This document shows positions 28,172-39,841 of a DNA stretch of 64,000 nucleotides, piece by piece (positions within the stretch are counted from its first letter, which is position 1; each line of letters opens with the position of its first letter). Below the pieces are notes generated by a model, which had not been told where the DNA came from, did no database searches, and saw only the letters and a list, made by a program, of their open reading frames with translations. This stretch comes from Haloechinothrix halophila YIM 93223 (GTDB lineage Bacteria > Actinomycetota > Actinomycetes > Mycobacteriales > Pseudonocardiaceae): assembly GCF_000504245.1 (NCBI RefSeq), contig NZ_KI632509.1, positions 1,983,723-2,047,722 on the forward strand. Reading direction: 5' to 3'. The translations under genes and the position numbers were made by a program.

Positions 28172-28199
28172 GGGGGCGTGCGTCTCGGCGCACGCCCCC
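28172..28199. terminator. bidirectional terminator, phoH2/guaB1
   Basis: GGGGGCGTGCG (28172-28182) and CGCACGCCCCC (28189-28199) form an 11-bp perfect stem with a TCTCGG loop, located between two convergent stop codons. Confidence 0.85.
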
Positions 28200-28204
28200 G
28201 GGCG

Positions 28205-29656
<1,452 letters not shown>

Positions 29657-29689
29657 CGTCGTCCGGGTAGCGGACCGCACGGGAGGCTG

Positions 29690-31198
29690 CTATCGCAGCA
29701 GGGCGCGGACCGCGTCGATGGAGTCGGCTTCGGCGGGATCCTTGTCCGGGCGGTACCGCAGCACCCGCGCGAACCGCAGCGCCACCCCACCGGGGTAGCG
29801 GGTCGATGTCTGCACGCCGTCCAGCTCGATCTCCACGACCAGTTCGGGCCGGACGTAGACCGTGGAGCGGGTGCGCCTGGTCTCGATGCGCTGGAACTCC
29901 GCGGTTTGCCAGGCCAGCAGCTCGTCAGTGAGCCCCTTGAACGTCTTGCCGACCATGATCGGCTCGCCGCCATCGGGGGCACGCGCGCCGAGATGCAGAT
30001 TCGACAGCGTTCCAGTGCGCCTGCCGTGGCCCCATTCCGCGCCGAGGATGACCAGGTCGATGGTGTGCACCGGCTTGACCTTGAGCCACGCGCTGCCGCG
30101 CCTGCCCGCGGCGTACGGCGTGTCCAGGTCCTTGGCCATCACGCCTTCGTGGCCCGCGTCGAGCGCGTCGGCCAGCAGCCGTTCCGGGTCGGCCGGATCA
30201 AGCACGCCCGGTATGACGTGCTCGCCGGCCACCCGGTGCAGGGCCTCGCGGCGGTGCCGCAGCGGTTCGTCCAGCAAATCGCGGCCGTCGAGGTGCAGGC
30301 AGTCGAAGAAGTACGGCCGCAGCAGCAGCGCGCGCACCTGCTCCTCCCGCGTCGCGCCGAATCGCGCCTGCGTTTGCTGGAATGGGCGTGGTTTGCCGTC
30401 GTCGGTGAGCGCCAGCGTTTCGCCGTCGAGCACCACCGTCCGGCACGGCATCGCTCGCACGACGTCGACTAGTTCGCCGACGTACTCGGTGATGTCGCGC
30501 AGCGTGCGGGTCCACACCCTGACGTCGTCGCCGTCGCGATGCACCTGGATTCGCGCGCCGTCCATCTTGTACTCGACAACGGCGGGGCCGAGCTGTGCGA
30601 GCGCATCGGTGAGTGACTCGGCAGGAGAGGCGAGCATGGGCCGGATCGGCCTGCCCAGTTCGAGTCTGAACTCCGTCAGTGCTGCTGAGCCGCCGGTCAT
30701 CGCGGCTTCTGCCGTCGCGGGCAGCCTGCCGGAGAGCATGAACGCGCGCCGCACCGCGTCGCCGCTGACCTCGGCCGCGGCCGCGATCCCGTCGACCATG
30801 AGGCCTTCCAGCGCGCCCTGGCGGAGCTCTCCGGTGATGAGCTGGAACAGGAACGTTTGTTCCTGCTCGGTGGCCTTGCTGAGCAGGGCCGTGAGGACGT
30901 CGGTGCGCCGTGCCGCCGAGCCGGCGCCGGTGGTCGCGGCGAGTTCGCTCAGCGCCGCGTCGACGTGGGACAGCGTGAGGCCCGGTTCCGGGGCCGGCTC
31001 GACGTCCAGCCCGACCAGCGTGCGCCACCCGGTGCCGAGCCTGCCCTGCAGCGGCTGTCCGGTCAGAAACGCGACGGCGACCGCCCGCTCCCCAGGTACC
31101 GCCGCGCGCAGCACGTCGGCCAGCACCGCGATCTTCGCTTTGCGGGAGCGGGTGGCCGCCAGCCGTCCTGACGCCGCGACGACGTCCGCAAGCAACAT
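29690..31198 (-). CDS. ligB: ATP-dependent DNA ligase, LigB type
   Basis: 502 residues, close to mycobacterial LigB (about 507). An N-terminal helical DNA-binding domain (1-185) precedes the adenylation domain with motif I EYKMDGAR (K211), VVLDGETLAL, EGVMAKDLDTPY and motif V AWLKVKP, then an OB-fold with the C-terminal RFARVLRYRPDK. It seals nicks in duplex DNA using ATP, alongside the NAD-dependent LigA expected elsewhere. It lacks the extra nuclease and polymerase domains of LigD. Confidence 0.92.
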   Translation of the reverse strand: MLLADVVAASGRLAATRSRKAKIAVLADVLRAAVPGERAVAVAFLTGQPLQGRLGTGWRTLVGLDVEPAPEPGLTLSHVDAALSELAATTGAGSAARRTDVLTALLSKATEQEQTFLFQLITGELRQGALEGLMVDGIAAAAEVSGDAVRRAFMLSGRLPATAEAAMTGGSAALTEFRLELGRPIRPMLASPAESLTDALAQLGPAVVEYKMDGARIQVHRDGDDVRVWTRTLRDITEYVGELVDVVRAMPCRTVVLDGETLALTDDGKPRPFQQTQARFGATREEQVRALLLRPYFFDCLHLDGRDLLDEPLRHRREALHRVAGEHVIPGVLDPADPERLLADALDAGHEGVMAKDLDTPYAAGRRGSAWLKVKPVHTIDLVILGAEWGHGRRTGTLSNLHLGARAPDGGEPIMVGKTFKGLTDELLAWQTAEFQRIETRRTRSTVYVRPELVVEIELDGVQTSTRYPGGVALRFARVLRYRPDKDPAEADSIDAVRALLR

Positions 31199-31246
31199 GC
31201 GCCCATGATGCCGTGTCCCACCGGCACGCTGCCGTGTTCAGGTGTG

Positions 31247-32647
31247 CTACCCCCGGTTCCCACGGGCCATGCGGAGCAGGTCGAGCGCGTTGTCGAGCTC
31301 GGCTTCGGTGAGCTTGCCATCCGCGACGTGACCTCGGGCGACGACGACCTCCCTTATGCTGCGGCCCTCCGCCAGCGCCTGCTTCGCCACGGCGGCCGCC
31401 TCCTCGTAGCCGATGTAGCGGTTCAGCGGCGTCACGATCGACGGCGAGCCTTCCGCCAGCGTGCGGGCGCGTTCGGTGTTCACGGCAAGCCCGGCGAACA
31501 CCTTGTCCGCCAGCAGCCGCGACACCGCCGCCAGCAGCCGCGCGGACTCCAGCACATTGCGGGCGATGACCGGCAGGTTCACGTTGAGCTGGAAGTTGCC
31601 CTGCGACCCGGCGAACGCCACCGCCGCGTCGTTGCCGATCACCTGCGCCACGACCTGCAGCGTCGCCTCGCAGATGACCGGGTTCACCTTGCCCGGCATG
31701 ATCGACGAGCCTGGCTGCAAGTCAGGCAGCGTCAGCTCGCCGAGCCCGGTGCGCGGGCCGGAGCCGAGCCACCGGACGTCGTTGGCGATCTTGTTCAGCG
31801 CGACCGCGACCGTGCGCAGCTGCCCGGACGCCTCGACGACGCCGTCCTGGCTGGCTTGGGCCTCGAAGTGGTCGCGCGCCTCGGTCAGCGGCAGTCCGGT
31901 CACCGACGCCAGCTCGGACGCCACCGCGTCCCCGAACCCAGGCGGGGCGTTCAAACCGGAACCGACGGCGGTCCCGCCGATGGCCAGTTCTCCCAGCCGG
32001 GGCAGGCACGTCCGCAGCCGCTCGATGCCGAACCGGATTTGCGCCGCCCATGCGCCCGCTTCCTGCCCGAACGTCACCGGCACCGCGTCCATCAGGTGCG
32101 TGCGGCCGGATTTCACTAGGTCGTCCCACTCAGCAGCCCGCGACTCGATGGTCGCGGCGAGGTGTTCCAGAGCAGGGATCACATCAGTGAGCACTGCTTC
32201 CGTCGCGGCGATCCGGATCGTCGTCGGGAAGGTGTCGTTGGACGACTGCGAGGCGTTGACGTGGTCGTTCGGATGCACGTCGGTGCCGAGCGCGCGGGAC
32301 GCGAGCGTGGCGATGACCTCGTTGGCGTTCATGTTCGATGAGGTGCCCGACCCCGTCTGGAAGACGTCGATGGGGAAGTGCGCATCATGCTCTCCGGCGG
32401 CCACCTCGTCGGCGGCGGACGCGATGGCGGCAGCGACGTCGGCGTCCAGCACACCGAGCCGGGCGTTGACCCGCGCGCACGCCGCTTTGAGCAGGCCAAG
32501 CGCGCGGATCTGTGCCCGCTCTAAGCCGCGTCCGGAGATCGGGAAGTTCTCCACCGCGCGTTGCGTTTGCGCGCGGTACAGCGCGTCAGCGGGGACGCGG
32601 ATCTCGCCCATGGTGTCGTGTTCGATGCGGAATTCCTGGCCAGTCAT
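31247..32647 (-). CDS. fumC: class II fumarate hydratase
   Basis: 466 residues, normal size. Conserved regions include [28 protein letters not shown] and the signature [11 protein letters not shown] with the mobile catalytic serine loop. It interconverts fumarate and malate in the citric acid cycle. The start is taken at ATG 32647 ([14 protein letters not shown]); the open frame runs upstream through the triple repeat but without support. A CAGACT six nt before the ATG may be a -10 box of a leaderless transcript. It is divergent from the reductase gene, 61 nt apart. Confidence 0.95.
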   Translation of the reverse strand: MTGQEFRIEHDTMGEIRVPADALYRAQTQRAVENFPISGRGLERAQIRALGLLKAACARVNARLGVLDADVAAAIASAADEVAAGEHDAHFPIDVFQTGSGTSSNMNANEVIATLASRALGTDVHPNDHVNASQSSNDTFPTTIRIAATEAVLTDVIPALEHLAATIESRAAEWDDLVKSGRTHLMDAVPVTFGQEAGAWAAQIRFGIERLRTCLPRLGELAIGGTAVGSGLNAPPGFGDAVASELASVTGLPLTEARDHFEAQASQDGVVEASGQLRTVAVALNKIANDVRWLGSGPRTGLGELTLPDLQPGSSIMPGKVNPVICEATLQVVAQVIGNDAAVAFAGSQGNFQLNVNLPVIARNVLESARLLAAVSRLLADKVFAGLAVNTERARTLAEGSPSIVTPLNRYIGYEEAAAVAKQALAEGRSIREVVVARGHVADGKLTEAELDNALDLLRMARGNRG

Positions 32648-32695
32648 AGTTCGAGTCTGGCCCCGTGATGGCGGACATACCACCGGGCGAGGGGA

Positions 32696-32701
32696 TAGCC
32701 T
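32696..32701 (+). promoter_or_regulatory. -10 box TAGCCT, leaderless reductase gene
   Basis: TAGCCT ends 7 nt before the first ATG of the triple repeat (32709). That spacing matches other leaderless genes in this window, so translation probably begins at the first repeat unit. Confidence 0.6.
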
Positions 32702-32708
32702 GGCAATC

Positions 32709-32807
32709 ATGAGGACTGCTCGCAGGTCCGAATCATCGGACATGAGGACTGCTCGCAGGTCCGAATCATCGGACATGAGGACTGCTCGCAGGTCCGAATC
32801 ATCGGAC
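32709..32807 (+). repeat. three perfect 33-bp tandem repeats at a gene start
   Basis: Units at 32709-32741, 32742-32774 and 32775-32807 are identical. Each begins with an in-frame ATG, encodes [11 protein letters not shown] and ends with the palindrome GTCCGAatcaTCGGAC (32726-32741, 32759-32774, 32792-32807). The 33-nt period is about three helical turns, so the three palindromes lie on nearly the same face of the DNA. Confidence 0.95.
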
Positions 32808-33794
32808 ACCGACTCGCCGAGCGAGAACATCAGCGTCGATGTCGTCATCGTCGGGGCCGGGCCGACGGGCCTCTACGCCGCGTACTACGCGGGATTTCGG
32901 GGGTTGTCGGTCGCGATCGTCGATTCGCTGCCCGAGTCGGGCGGGCAGATCACCGCGATGTATCCGGAGAAGCAGATCTTCGACGTCGCCGGGTTCCCTG
33001 CCGTGCTTGGCCGGGACCTGGTGTCCGCGCTGGTGGAACAGGCCAAGCAGGCCGATCCGATCTACCTGCTCGGCTGTAAGGCCACCACGCTCGACGAGCG
33101 CGAGGACAAGCTCATCGTGGGCATCGAGGACGGCCCCGACGTGCACGCGGGCGCGATGCTGATCACGGCGGGCATCGGCGAGTTCACCCCGCGCCCGCTG
33201 CCCGCGGGTAACGAATGGCTCGGCAACGGCCTCGTCCATTTCGTTCCCGCGCTGGACAAGCACCGTGGTGAGGACGTCGTGGTCGTCGGCGGCGGCGACT
33301 CGGCGTTCGACTGGGTGATTGCGCTTCACCCGATCGCGGCAAGCGTGACGCTGGTGCACCGCAGGGCGCGGTTCCGAGCCGCGCAAGCGATCGTGCGGCA
33401 GGTCAGTGATCTCGGTGTGCGTATGGTGACCGACGCCGAGGTCACGGCGTTGCGCGGTGACGGCAGGCTCGCCGAGGTCGAGGTGACCACCAAGGGCGGC
33501 GAGCGGGAAGTCATGCCAGCGCAGACCGTGGTCGCCGCGCTCGGTTTCACCGCCGACCTCGGGCCGATCGAGTCCTGGGGATTCCATGTCGACCACCGGC
33601 AGATCACCGTCGACACCACCATGGCGACCACGCGCCAGCGGATCTACGCGGCGGGCGACGTCGCTGGCTACCCCGGCAAGGTCAAGCTGATCTCCACCGG
33701 CTTCGGCGAGGCAGCCACCGCGATCAACAACATCGCGGTGCTGCTCAATCCCGATGCGCACCTGTTCCCAGGGCACTCCAGCAATATGGAGTGA
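32709..33794 (+). CDS. ferredoxin/flavodoxin-NADP+ reductase, thioredoxin-reductase-like
   Basis: 361 residues from the first ATG. Residues 1-33 are three copies of [11 protein letters not shown]; then comes the FAD site [25 protein letters not shown], the NADPH site [11 protein letters not shown] and C-terminal [22 protein letters not shown]. It lacks the CxxC of thioredoxin reductases, which fits the FNR2 group that passes electrons from NADPH to ferredoxin or flavodoxin. No other start codon exists after the third repeat, so one of the three ATGs must be used. A basic, Ser-rich extension of this kind is unusual for the family. Confidence 0.9.
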   Translation: MRTARRSESSDMRTARRSESSDMRTARRSESSDTDSPSENISVDVVIVGAGPTGLYAAYYAGFRGLSVAIVDSLPESGGQITAMYPEKQIFDVAGFPAVLGRDLVSALVEQAKQADPIYLLGCKATTLDEREDKLIVGIEDGPDVHAGAMLITAGIGEFTPRPLPAGNEWLGNGLVHFVPALDKHRGEDVVVVGGGDSAFDWVIALHPIAASVTLVHRRARFRAAQAIVRQVSDLGVRMVTDAEVTALRGDGRLAEVEVTTKGGEREVMPAQTVVAALGFTADLGPIESWGFHVDHRQITVDTTMATTRQRIYAAGDVAGYPGKVKLISTGFGEAATAINNIAVLLNPDAHLFPGHSSNME

Positions 33795-33806
33795 CAGCGC
33801 TTGTGA

Positions 33807-34865
33807 TCAGGGCAGCGGCGGCACCGCGCGCTCGCCGGTCTCCGGCGAGCCGTCGAAGTCCACCGACGCGTAGGAGCGCAGCTTGGTCAACCGGTGGTAG
33901 CCGTCGATCATCCGCACGGTGCCCGACTTCGAACGCATCACGATGGACTGCGTCGTCGCGCCGCCAGCGCGGTAGTGCACGCCGCGCAGCAGGTCGCCGT
34001 CGGTGACGCCGGTGGCGCAGAAGAACACGTTGTCGCCGCGCACCAGGTCGTCCGTGGTCAGCACCCGATCCGGATCGTGACCAGCGTCGCGTGCTTGCTC
34101 GCGCTCGGCGTCGTCCTTCGGCCACAGCTTGCCCTGCAGGGTGCCGCCGAGGCACTTCATGGCCGCCGCCGCGATGATGCCTTCCGGCGTGCCGCCGATG
34201 CCGAGCAGCATGTCGACACCTGTGGTGGGACGGGCGGCCGCGATCGCGCCCGCGACGTCGCCGTCCGAGATGAACCGGATCCGCGCGCCAGCCTCGCGGA
34301 CCTCGGAGACCAGCTTGTCGTGTCGGGGCCGGTCCAGGATGCACACGGTCACGTCGGAGACGTCACTGTGCCTTGCCTTGGCGACCCTGCGGATGTTTTC
34401 CGCGACCGGGGCCGAGATGTCGACGACGTCGGCCGCCTCCGGCCCGACGGCGATCTTCTCCATGTAGAACACGGCGGACGGGTCGAACATCGCGCCGCGC
34501 TCAGCGACCGCGAGCACCGCGAGCGCGTTCGGCATGCCCTTGCTCATCAGCGTGGTGCCGTCGATCGGGTCGACCGCGACGTCGCAGTGCGGGCCGTCGC
34601 CGTTGCCGACTTCCTCGCCGTTGTAGAGCATGGGCGCTTCGTCTTTCTCGCCCTCACCGATGACGACGACACCATGCATTGACACGGTGCTGATCAGCTG
34701 CCGCATCGCGTCGACGGCCGCGCCGTCGCCCGAGTTCTTGTCGCCCTTACCGACCCAGCGGCCCGCCGCCATCGCGGCCGCCTCGGTTACCCGCACCAGC
34801 TCCATAGCGAGGTTGCGGTCAGGGGCCTCCTTGGTGTGGCTGTTGCTCTGGCCGACGCGGGTCAT
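33807..34865 (-). CDS. glpX: class II fructose-1,6-bisphosphatase
   Basis: 352 residues. GlpX signatures: [23 protein letters not shown] with the metal-binding Asp and Glu residues, [20 protein letters not shown], and [13 protein letters not shown]. It hydrolyses fructose-1,6-bisphosphate and is the gluconeogenic FBPase of actinobacteria. ATG 34865 is preceded by GGAGG at 4 nt. It is last in a probable operon with a lipid-droplet protein gene, xseA and xseB; gaps are 108 and 37 nt. Confidence 0.95.
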   Translation of the reverse strand: MTRVGQSNSHTKEAPDRNLAMELVRVTEAAAMAAGRWVGKGDKNSGDGAAVDAMRQLISTVSMHGVVVIGEGEKDEAPMLYNGEEVGNGDGPHCDVAVDPIDGTTLMSKGMPNALAVLAVAERGAMFDPSAVFYMEKIAVGPEAADVVDISAPVAENIRRVAKARHSDVSDVTVCILDRPRHDKLVSEVREAGARIRFISDGDVAGAIAAARPTTGVDMLLGIGGTPEGIIAAAAMKCLGGTLQGKLWPKDDAEREQARDAGHDPDRVLTTDDLVRGDNVFFCATGVTDGDLLRGVHYRAGGATTQSIVMRSKSGTVRMIDGYHRLTKLRSYASVDFDGSPETGERAVPPLP

Positions 34866-34902
34866 GCTGCCTCCGGGGTGGACGATGTGCTGCGTCCTGA
34901 TG

Positions 34903-35220
34903 CTACCCGGCGGTCCCGTTGCCGCCGCCGGTGTCCAGCGCGGCGCCATCCGCCTCGGTGGCGTCGCCTGCTCCGGTGCCGTTCGCGGTGTCTTCCACGC
35001 TGGCGAGCTTGTCGTCGATGCGCTTCCGCGCGCCTTCCAGGTGCCGCTCGCACACCCTGGCCAGCGTCTCGCCTTGCTCCCACAGCGCCAGCGAGTCCTC
35101 CAGCGAGAGTCCGCCTGCCTCCAGCCTGCGAACCACCTCGATCAGCTGATCACGCGCCTGCTCGTAGCCGAGGCCGTCGAGTTCGCTCGCCTCGGTCTTG
35201 TCGGTGTTCTCAGCGCTCAC
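34903..35220 (-). CDS. xseB: exodeoxyribonuclease VII small subunit
   Basis: 105 residues. The core (about 15-75) has the family pattern [41 protein letters not shown] low-complexity Gly/Thr/Ala/Asp tail of about 30 residues is an extension. Several copies of this subunit bind one XseA to form the single-strand-specific nuclease. GTG start with AGGA eight nt upstream. Confidence 0.9.
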   Translation of the reverse strand: MSAENTDKTEASELDGLGYEQARDQLIEVVRRLEAGGLSLEDSLALWEQGETLARVCERHLEGARKRIDDKLASVEDTANGTGAGDATEADGAALDTGGGNGTAG

Positions 35221-35327
35221 GGATCAGTCCTGCCTCGCCCTTCTCGCCGTGCCGGCCACCGCGCGGTGCCGGTGTTCGCGGCCGCGCTCAGTGAAGCCCG
35301 GCCGTCTCGGGGTGCAACGCTACCGCG

Positions 35328-36599
35328 TCAGTCGTCGTCCACCGTGGCATGGATCGCGCCGTCACCCACCCTGATGCGCAGCCCGGTGCCGGCGGGGGCG
35401 TCGGATACCGACCGCAGCACGCCCAGCGAGCCGTCATCGCGCCGGAACTGGACTACCGCGTAGCCCCGCTCCATCGTCGCGGCGGGGCCGAGCGCCGTCA
35501 GTTTCGCCCGCGCCTCCGACACCACCGCCTGCTCGGCGTTCAGCACCGTCAACGTGGCCCGTCGCGCCCGTTCCACGTGCAGCCACACTTGCTCGGAGTC
35601 TCGCTCCAGTGGGCGTTTCGGGTCCGCCAGCACCGGACGGCTGCACAGCTGGTCCAGCAACGCCCGTTCCCGGTCGACCCAGCCGCGCAGCGCGCGCCGC
35701 GCCCGGTCGCGCAACTCGCCGATCCGCGCCGACTCGACGGCGACGTCGGGCACGATCCGTTTGCTCGCGTCGGTCGGCGTGGAGCACCGCAAGTCAGCGA
35801 CGTGATCAAGCAACGGCGAGTCCGGTTCGTGCCCGATCGCGCTGACCACAGGCTTGCCCGCCGCCGCGACCGCGCGGCACAACGTCTCGTCGGAGAACGG
35901 CAGCAGGTCCTCCACGCTGCCGCCGCCGCGTGCGAGCACGATGACGTCGACGTCCGGGTCGGCGTCCAGCTTGCGCAGCGCCTTCACGATCTGCGGCACG
36001 GCCGACGCCCCCTGCACTGCCGTGTTGATGACCGTGAACTGGACGGCGGGCCAGCGGGCGTGCGCGTTGGCGAGGACGTCGTGCTCTGCTGCCGAGGCGC
36101 GTCCTGTGATCAGCCCGACGCCCCTGGGCAGGAACGGCAGCGGACGCTTGCGCTCCGGCGCGAACAGCCCCTCGGCCGCGAGTAGCTTGCGGAGCCGTTC
36201 GATGCGCGCGAGCAGCTCGCCGACGCCGACCGGACGGATCTCGCTGGCCCGCAGGCTGATGGTGCCCCTGCCGACGTAGAAGTTCGGCCGCGCGTGCACG
36301 ACGATGTGCGCGCCGTCGGACAGCGGCTGCTCCAGGTCGCTGAGCAGCTTCGTCGGACAGGTGACGGTCATGGAGATGTCGGCGGACGGGTCGCGCAGCG
36401 TCACGAACGCCGTGCGCGTGCCCGGTCGCGCCGAGATCTGCGTGACCTGGCCTTCCACCCAGACCGCACCGAGCCGGTGAATCCAGTCGGCGATCTTGCG
36501 GGCGACCGTGCGGACCGGCCACGGCGACTCGGCGGTGGGCTTCTGCTGGCCGGTGCTGGTCGTGGCGCCGGTGGAGGTGCCCGTGGACTCGGTGGTCAC
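35328..36599 (-). CDS. xseA: exodeoxyribonuclease VII large subunit
   Basis: 423 residues. An N-terminal OB-fold (about 25-125) is followed by the catalytic domain with [40 protein letters not shown] and [18 protein letters not shown], the conserved core of the nuclease. It degrades single-stranded DNA from both ends and acts in repair together with XseB. The GTG start overlaps the stop of the upstream gene by 4 nt (GTGA), giving translational coupling. The last residues are acidic. Confidence 0.93.
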   Translation of the reverse strand: MTTESTGTSTGATTSTGQQKPTAESPWPVRTVARKIADWIHRLGAVWVEGQVTQISARPGTRTAFVTLRDPSADISMTVTCPTKLLSDLEQPLSDGAHIVVHARPNFYVGRGTISLRASEIRPVGVGELLARIERLRKLLAAEGLFAPERKRPLPFLPRGVGLITGRASAAEHDVLANAHARWPAVQFTVINTAVQGASAVPQIVKALRKLDADPDVDVIVLARGGGSVEDLLPFSDETLCRAVAAAGKPVVSAIGHEPDSPLLDHVADLRCSTPTDASKRIVPDVAVESARIGELRDRARRALRGWVDRERALLDQLCSRPVLADPKRPLERDSEQVWLHVERARRATLTVLNAEQAVVSEARAKLTALGPAATMERGYAVVQFRRDDGSLGVLRSVSDAPAGTGLRIRVGDGAIHATVDDD

Positions 36600-37273
36600 G
36601 AGGTCTTTCCGGCCCCGCCCTCGTCGGCCTGCTGGCTGACGGTGTCGATCCGGCGTTCCAGCATCCCGGTGAACGACGGCCGGTTCGCCGTCGCCCGCTC
36701 ATAGGCGAGCAGCTCGACGAGCTGTTCCCTGCTGAACCGACGCAACCGTGCCCTGACCTGTGGCAAGCTCAGCGAGTCGTAGTCAGGCAACCAGCTTGGC
36801 GGGCTGACCCGAGCGGCAGCCTCCTCGCGCTCGGTCTCCGCTTCTCGCTCGGCGAGTGCGTCCGCCTCCCGCGACCACGGGTCGGCTTCCTGCTCGGACT
36901 CGTCGGCGGTATCGAACCGGCTGGACCGCAGCGACGCGCCGGGAAGACGTCCGTTGAGCTGACCGCGTGGCGAGGGCACCGGCACGTCGGGATCGTCGAA
37001 CCCGGTGGGATACAGCTCGTCGCGCTCGTCGACGTCTTCGTCGAAGGTGGCCCAGCTCGGGGTCTCCTCCACCGGCTGCAGCCCGGACAGTGCGGACTCC
37101 CCCTTGATCGCCAGCTCGGTGACGTGCTGCTGCACGCGCATCGACAGCTGCAACACCTGGCTCGCTACCGTGACCGGCAGGCCGGTGAGCTGCTTCGGCA
37201 GGTCGCGCGCGTGTTCTTTGGCACTCACGGCGATGCCTGCCGCGAGGCGAATGGGCAGCGGAAGTGGCTTCAT
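36596..37273 (-). CDS. lipid droplet-associated protein (Rv1109c-like)
   Basis: 225 residues. The conserved N-terminus is amphipathic ([31 protein letters not shown]...), followed by an acidic, disordered middle (about 75-145). The C-terminal segment [33 protein letters not shown] is helical. Known family: actinobacterial lipid droplet-associated proteins next to xseA and ispH. Start at ATG 37273 (MKPLPLPIR), not the longer frame. Its stop overlaps the xseA start. Confidence 0.85.
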   Translation of the reverse strand: MKPLPLPIRLAAGIAVSAKEHARDLPKQLTGLPVTVASQVLQLSMRVQQHVTELAIKGESALSGLQPVEETPSWATFDEDVDERDELYPTGFDDPDVPVPSPRGQLNGRLPGASLRSSRFDTADESEQEADPWSREADALAEREAETEREEAAARVSPPSWLPDYDSLSLPQVRARLRRFSREQLVELLAYERATANRPSFTGMLERRIDTVSQQADEGGAGKTS

Positions 37274-37397
37274 GGCTTTAGTCTCCCTCACTTGGTGGCC
37301 ACCACCCAACCGCGCCTGGCGAGGTGTGGCCAGCCTCCGATGCTTCGGACCTGCAAGCAGTCTTCAGGCGTGACCCCGAACACCCTCGCATACCCCG

Positions 37398-37403
37398 TAC
37401 CCT
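37398..37403 (+). promoter_or_regulatory. -10 box TACCCT upstream of ispH
   Basis: TACCCT at 37398-37403 predicts transcription starting near 37410. That excludes the ATG at 37406 and favours the ATG at 37445. Confidence 0.45.
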
Positions 37404-37444
37404 TGATGGCGTCGAGCGAGCATCCGACACGCGATGGGACTGTG

Positions 37445-38419
37445 ATGACTGCGAGCGAGGCCACAACAAAGCGAGTGCTGCTCGCCAAACCGCGCGGCTA
37501 CTGTGCGGGCGTCGACCGGGCGGTGATCACCGTCGAAAAGGCACTGGAGAAGTATGGCCCGCCGGTGTATGTGCGCAAGGAGATCGTGCACAACCGCCAC
37601 GTCGTCGACACACTGCGCGAGCGGGGCGTGATCTTCGTCGAGGAGACCTCCGAGGTGCCGGAGGGTGCGCTCGTGGTGTTCTCCGCCCACGGTGTCTCTC
37701 CCGCCGTGCACACCGAGGCAGAGGAGCGCAATCTGCGCACCATCGACGCCACCTGCCCGCTGGTGACGAAGGTGCACAAGGAGGTCAACCGCTTCGACCG
37801 CGAGGACTACGACATCCTGCTCATCGGCCACGAAGGCCACGAGGAGGTCGAGGGCACCTCGGGGGAGGCGCCGGACCGCGTGCAGCTCGTCGACACCGCC
37901 GAGGACGTCGATCAGGTGCAGGTGCGCGATCCCGAGAAGGTGGTGTGGCTGTCGCAGACCACGCTCAGCGTCGACGAGACCATGGAGCGCGTTGACCAGC
38001 TCAAGGAGCGGTTCCCGAACCTGGCCGACCCGCCGAGCGACGACATCTGTTACGCGACCTCGAACCGACAGGTCGCGGTCAAGGAGATGGCGCCAGAATG
38101 CGACCTGGTCATCGTCGTCGGGTCGAAGAACTCCTCCAACTCCAAGCGGCTGGTCGAGGTCGCGCTGCAGGCTGGGGCGACTAAGGCGTACCTGGTGGAC
38201 TACGCCAACGAGGTGGACGAGTCCTGGCTCGACGGCGTGAGCACCGTCGGCGTCACCAGTGGCGCGTCGGTGCCAGATGTGCTGGTCATGGAGCTGCTGG
38301 AGTGGCTGTCGGAGCGCGGCTGGGCCGACGTTGAGGAAGTCACCACGGCGAACGAGAAGATCGCCTTCGCGCTGCCGCGCGAGATCCGGGACGCCCGCGA
38401 GCGCTCCAGCGTGCGCTGA
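37445..38419 (+). CDS. ispH: 4-hydroxy-3-methylbut-2-enyl diphosphate reductase
   Basis: 324 residues. The three iron-sulfur cysteines are in [22 protein letters not shown] and [11 protein letters not shown]; the substrate-binding [17 protein letters not shown] and [10 protein letters not shown] are intact. It catalyses the last step of the MEP isoprenoid pathway. An upstream in-frame ATG (37406) is less likely given the -10 box at 37398-37403. It is the positional equivalent of LytB2 (Rv1110). It supplies precursors used by the Z-prenyl synthase at 25654. Confidence 0.95.
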   Translation: MTASEATTKRVLLAKPRGYCAGVDRAVITVEKALEKYGPPVYVRKEIVHNRHVVDTLRERGVIFVEETSEVPEGALVVFSAHGVSPAVHTEAEERNLRTIDATCPLVTKVHKEVNRFDREDYDILLIGHEGHEEVEGTSGEAPDRVQLVDTAEDVDQVQVRDPEKVVWLSQTTLSVDETMERVDQLKERFPNLADPPSDDICYATSNRQVAVKEMAPECDLVIVVGSKNSSNSKRLVEVALQAGATKAYLVDYANEVDESWLDGVSTVGVTSGASVPDVLVMELLEWLSERGWADVEEVTTANEKIAFALPREIRDARERSSVR

Positions 38420-38548
38420 GGAGCTGGCGGCGGACACCGGACGTCTGTCTGGCCCGCCGTCGACGGCCTGGTGACCGCGCTGCCGTGCGATCAACACTGA
38501 GCTACGCCTCGGATCAGGCCGACGGCGCTCAGGCGCGGCTCCGGGGGC

Positions 38549-39823
38549 TCAGCCCTGGTCGTCGTCCCACGGCCGACGCCGGGGCGGTGGTGGTTGCCTG
38601 CGCGGCGGGCGTGGCTGTTCGTCAGGTGGTGGCGGTTGCCTGCGCGGCGGGCGTGGTTGCTCGTCAGGTGGCGGCGCTGGCCTGCGTCGGGGCGCCTGCC
38701 CCCCGGGCGGCGGACCTCCCGCTGGCGGCTTGTCACCGGGCGGCGGGTTTCCGGCTGGTGGACCGCCTGGTGGTGGTTTCGGCGCGCCTCGACGTGGCAG
38801 TGGCTCCGCGCCGTCACCCCGCGGTGGCGGTGGGGGAGCCTCACCGCGTGGTGGCCTGCGGCCGGGCTCGCTCGGTGCGCGGCGCCTGCCGGGCGGTGGC
38901 GGACCGGCACCCGGGCCTTCGGGACGTCGTTCCGGTGGTGTGCGCGGCGGGCGCTGCGTCGGCCCGGAAGGAGCGGCACCGGGACGGGCACCGTGCGCGT
39001 CGGGAACAGGACGACCGCCCGGCCCCGCGGGCGGCGCGCCTCGGCGTGGCGGTGGCTCGGCCGGACGCTCGCCACGTCGCGCGGGTGGCGGCTCCACCGG
39101 CTCCCTGCCGCGCCTGGCTCGCTCCCCGTCCGGGTCGCTGCCGCGCGCGGGCCGCTCATCGTCCGACTCGCGGGCGGGCATGAACTTACGGACCTTGTCC
39201 AGCAGCGGGCGCTCGGCTGGCTCGTCCGGATCGTCTTCGTCGGGAATGGCACGCCGTCCCCGCGCCGGGGCGGCTCCTGCCCCAGCGGGCTTCTCATCGC
39301 GCGGACGGGGCCGACCAGCTGGCGGCACGTCTTCCGCGTCGTCCTCGTCGTCTTTCGCGCGGTCGGGATCGCGCTCCAGGAACATCCTGGCGAACCCGGT
39401 AGCCAGCGTGACACCCGTGGTGATCGCCATGGTCGGGAAGCCGTTGATCACGGGAAGGCCGTAGCCGAGCAGGATGTCCTTCAGCCCGGAACCATCGACG
39501 CCTTCGGAACTGAACATCACGATGCCCGGCACGATGGTCGCCAGGATCAGCGGCGGCTGCACCATCGGTGCGAACAAGCTGCCGCGCTGAACCCATGCCA
39601 CCGCGGCGATGCAGGCGACGAAGTACCCACCCTGGAACAGAACGGTCGGCTTGTCGTTGAACTGGATGTCGACCACGGCGGCGAACAGAGTGAGGCCGAA
39701 GGCGAGCACGATCGCCTGCCACCAGGGCAACCCCTGGGACGTGCCGATGATCGGACGCTCGTCCCACGGCACCGACTCGATCTCGTCCGCGAGGTCGTCC
39801 TCGCGCTTGCTGATGCTGGCCAC
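38549..39823 (-). CDS. DUF6542 membrane protein with long proline-rich tail
   Basis: 424 residues. Residues 1-145 include four hydrophobic segments (about 33-52, 61-81, 87-105 and 120-145) and match the DUF6542 type of Rv1111c, which also follows ispH in mycobacteria. The remaining 270 residues are a charged then strongly Pro/Arg/Gly-rich region, probably disordered and cytoplasmic, ending in repeated PPPPDEQPRPPRRQ units. Function unknown. It is 18 nt downstream of rmuC on the same strand, so probably co-transcribed. Confidence 0.8.
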   Translation of the reverse strand: MASISKREDDLADEIESVPWDERPIIGTSQGLPWWQAIVLAFGLTLFAAVVDIQFNDKPTVLFQGGYFVACIAAVAWVQRGSLFAPMVQPPLILATIVPGIVMFSSEGVDGSGLKDILLGYGLPVINGFPTMAITTGVTLATGFARMFLERDPDRAKDDEDDAEDVPPAGRPRPRDEKPAGAGAAPARGRRAIPDEDDPDEPAERPLLDKVRKFMPARESDDERPARGSDPDGERARRGREPVEPPPARRGERPAEPPPRRGAPPAGPGGRPVPDAHGARPGAAPSGPTQRPPRTPPERRPEGPGAGPPPPGRRRAPSEPGRRPPRGEAPPPPPRGDGAEPLPRRGAPKPPPGGPPAGNPPPGDKPPAGGPPPGGQAPRRRPAPPPDEQPRPPRRQPPPPDEQPRPPRRQPPPPRRRPWDDDQG

Positions 39824-39841
39824 GGGTTACCACGTTAGCTG

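Noticed and set aside
31461-32708. N-terminal extension of the reductase frame across fumC
   Set aside because: It is the antisense of fumC; the leaderless promoter and the FAD motif place the start at 32709.
32709-32807. CRISPR array from the 33-bp repeats
   Set aside because: The units are directly adjacent with no spacers, and they are translated in frame with the reductase.
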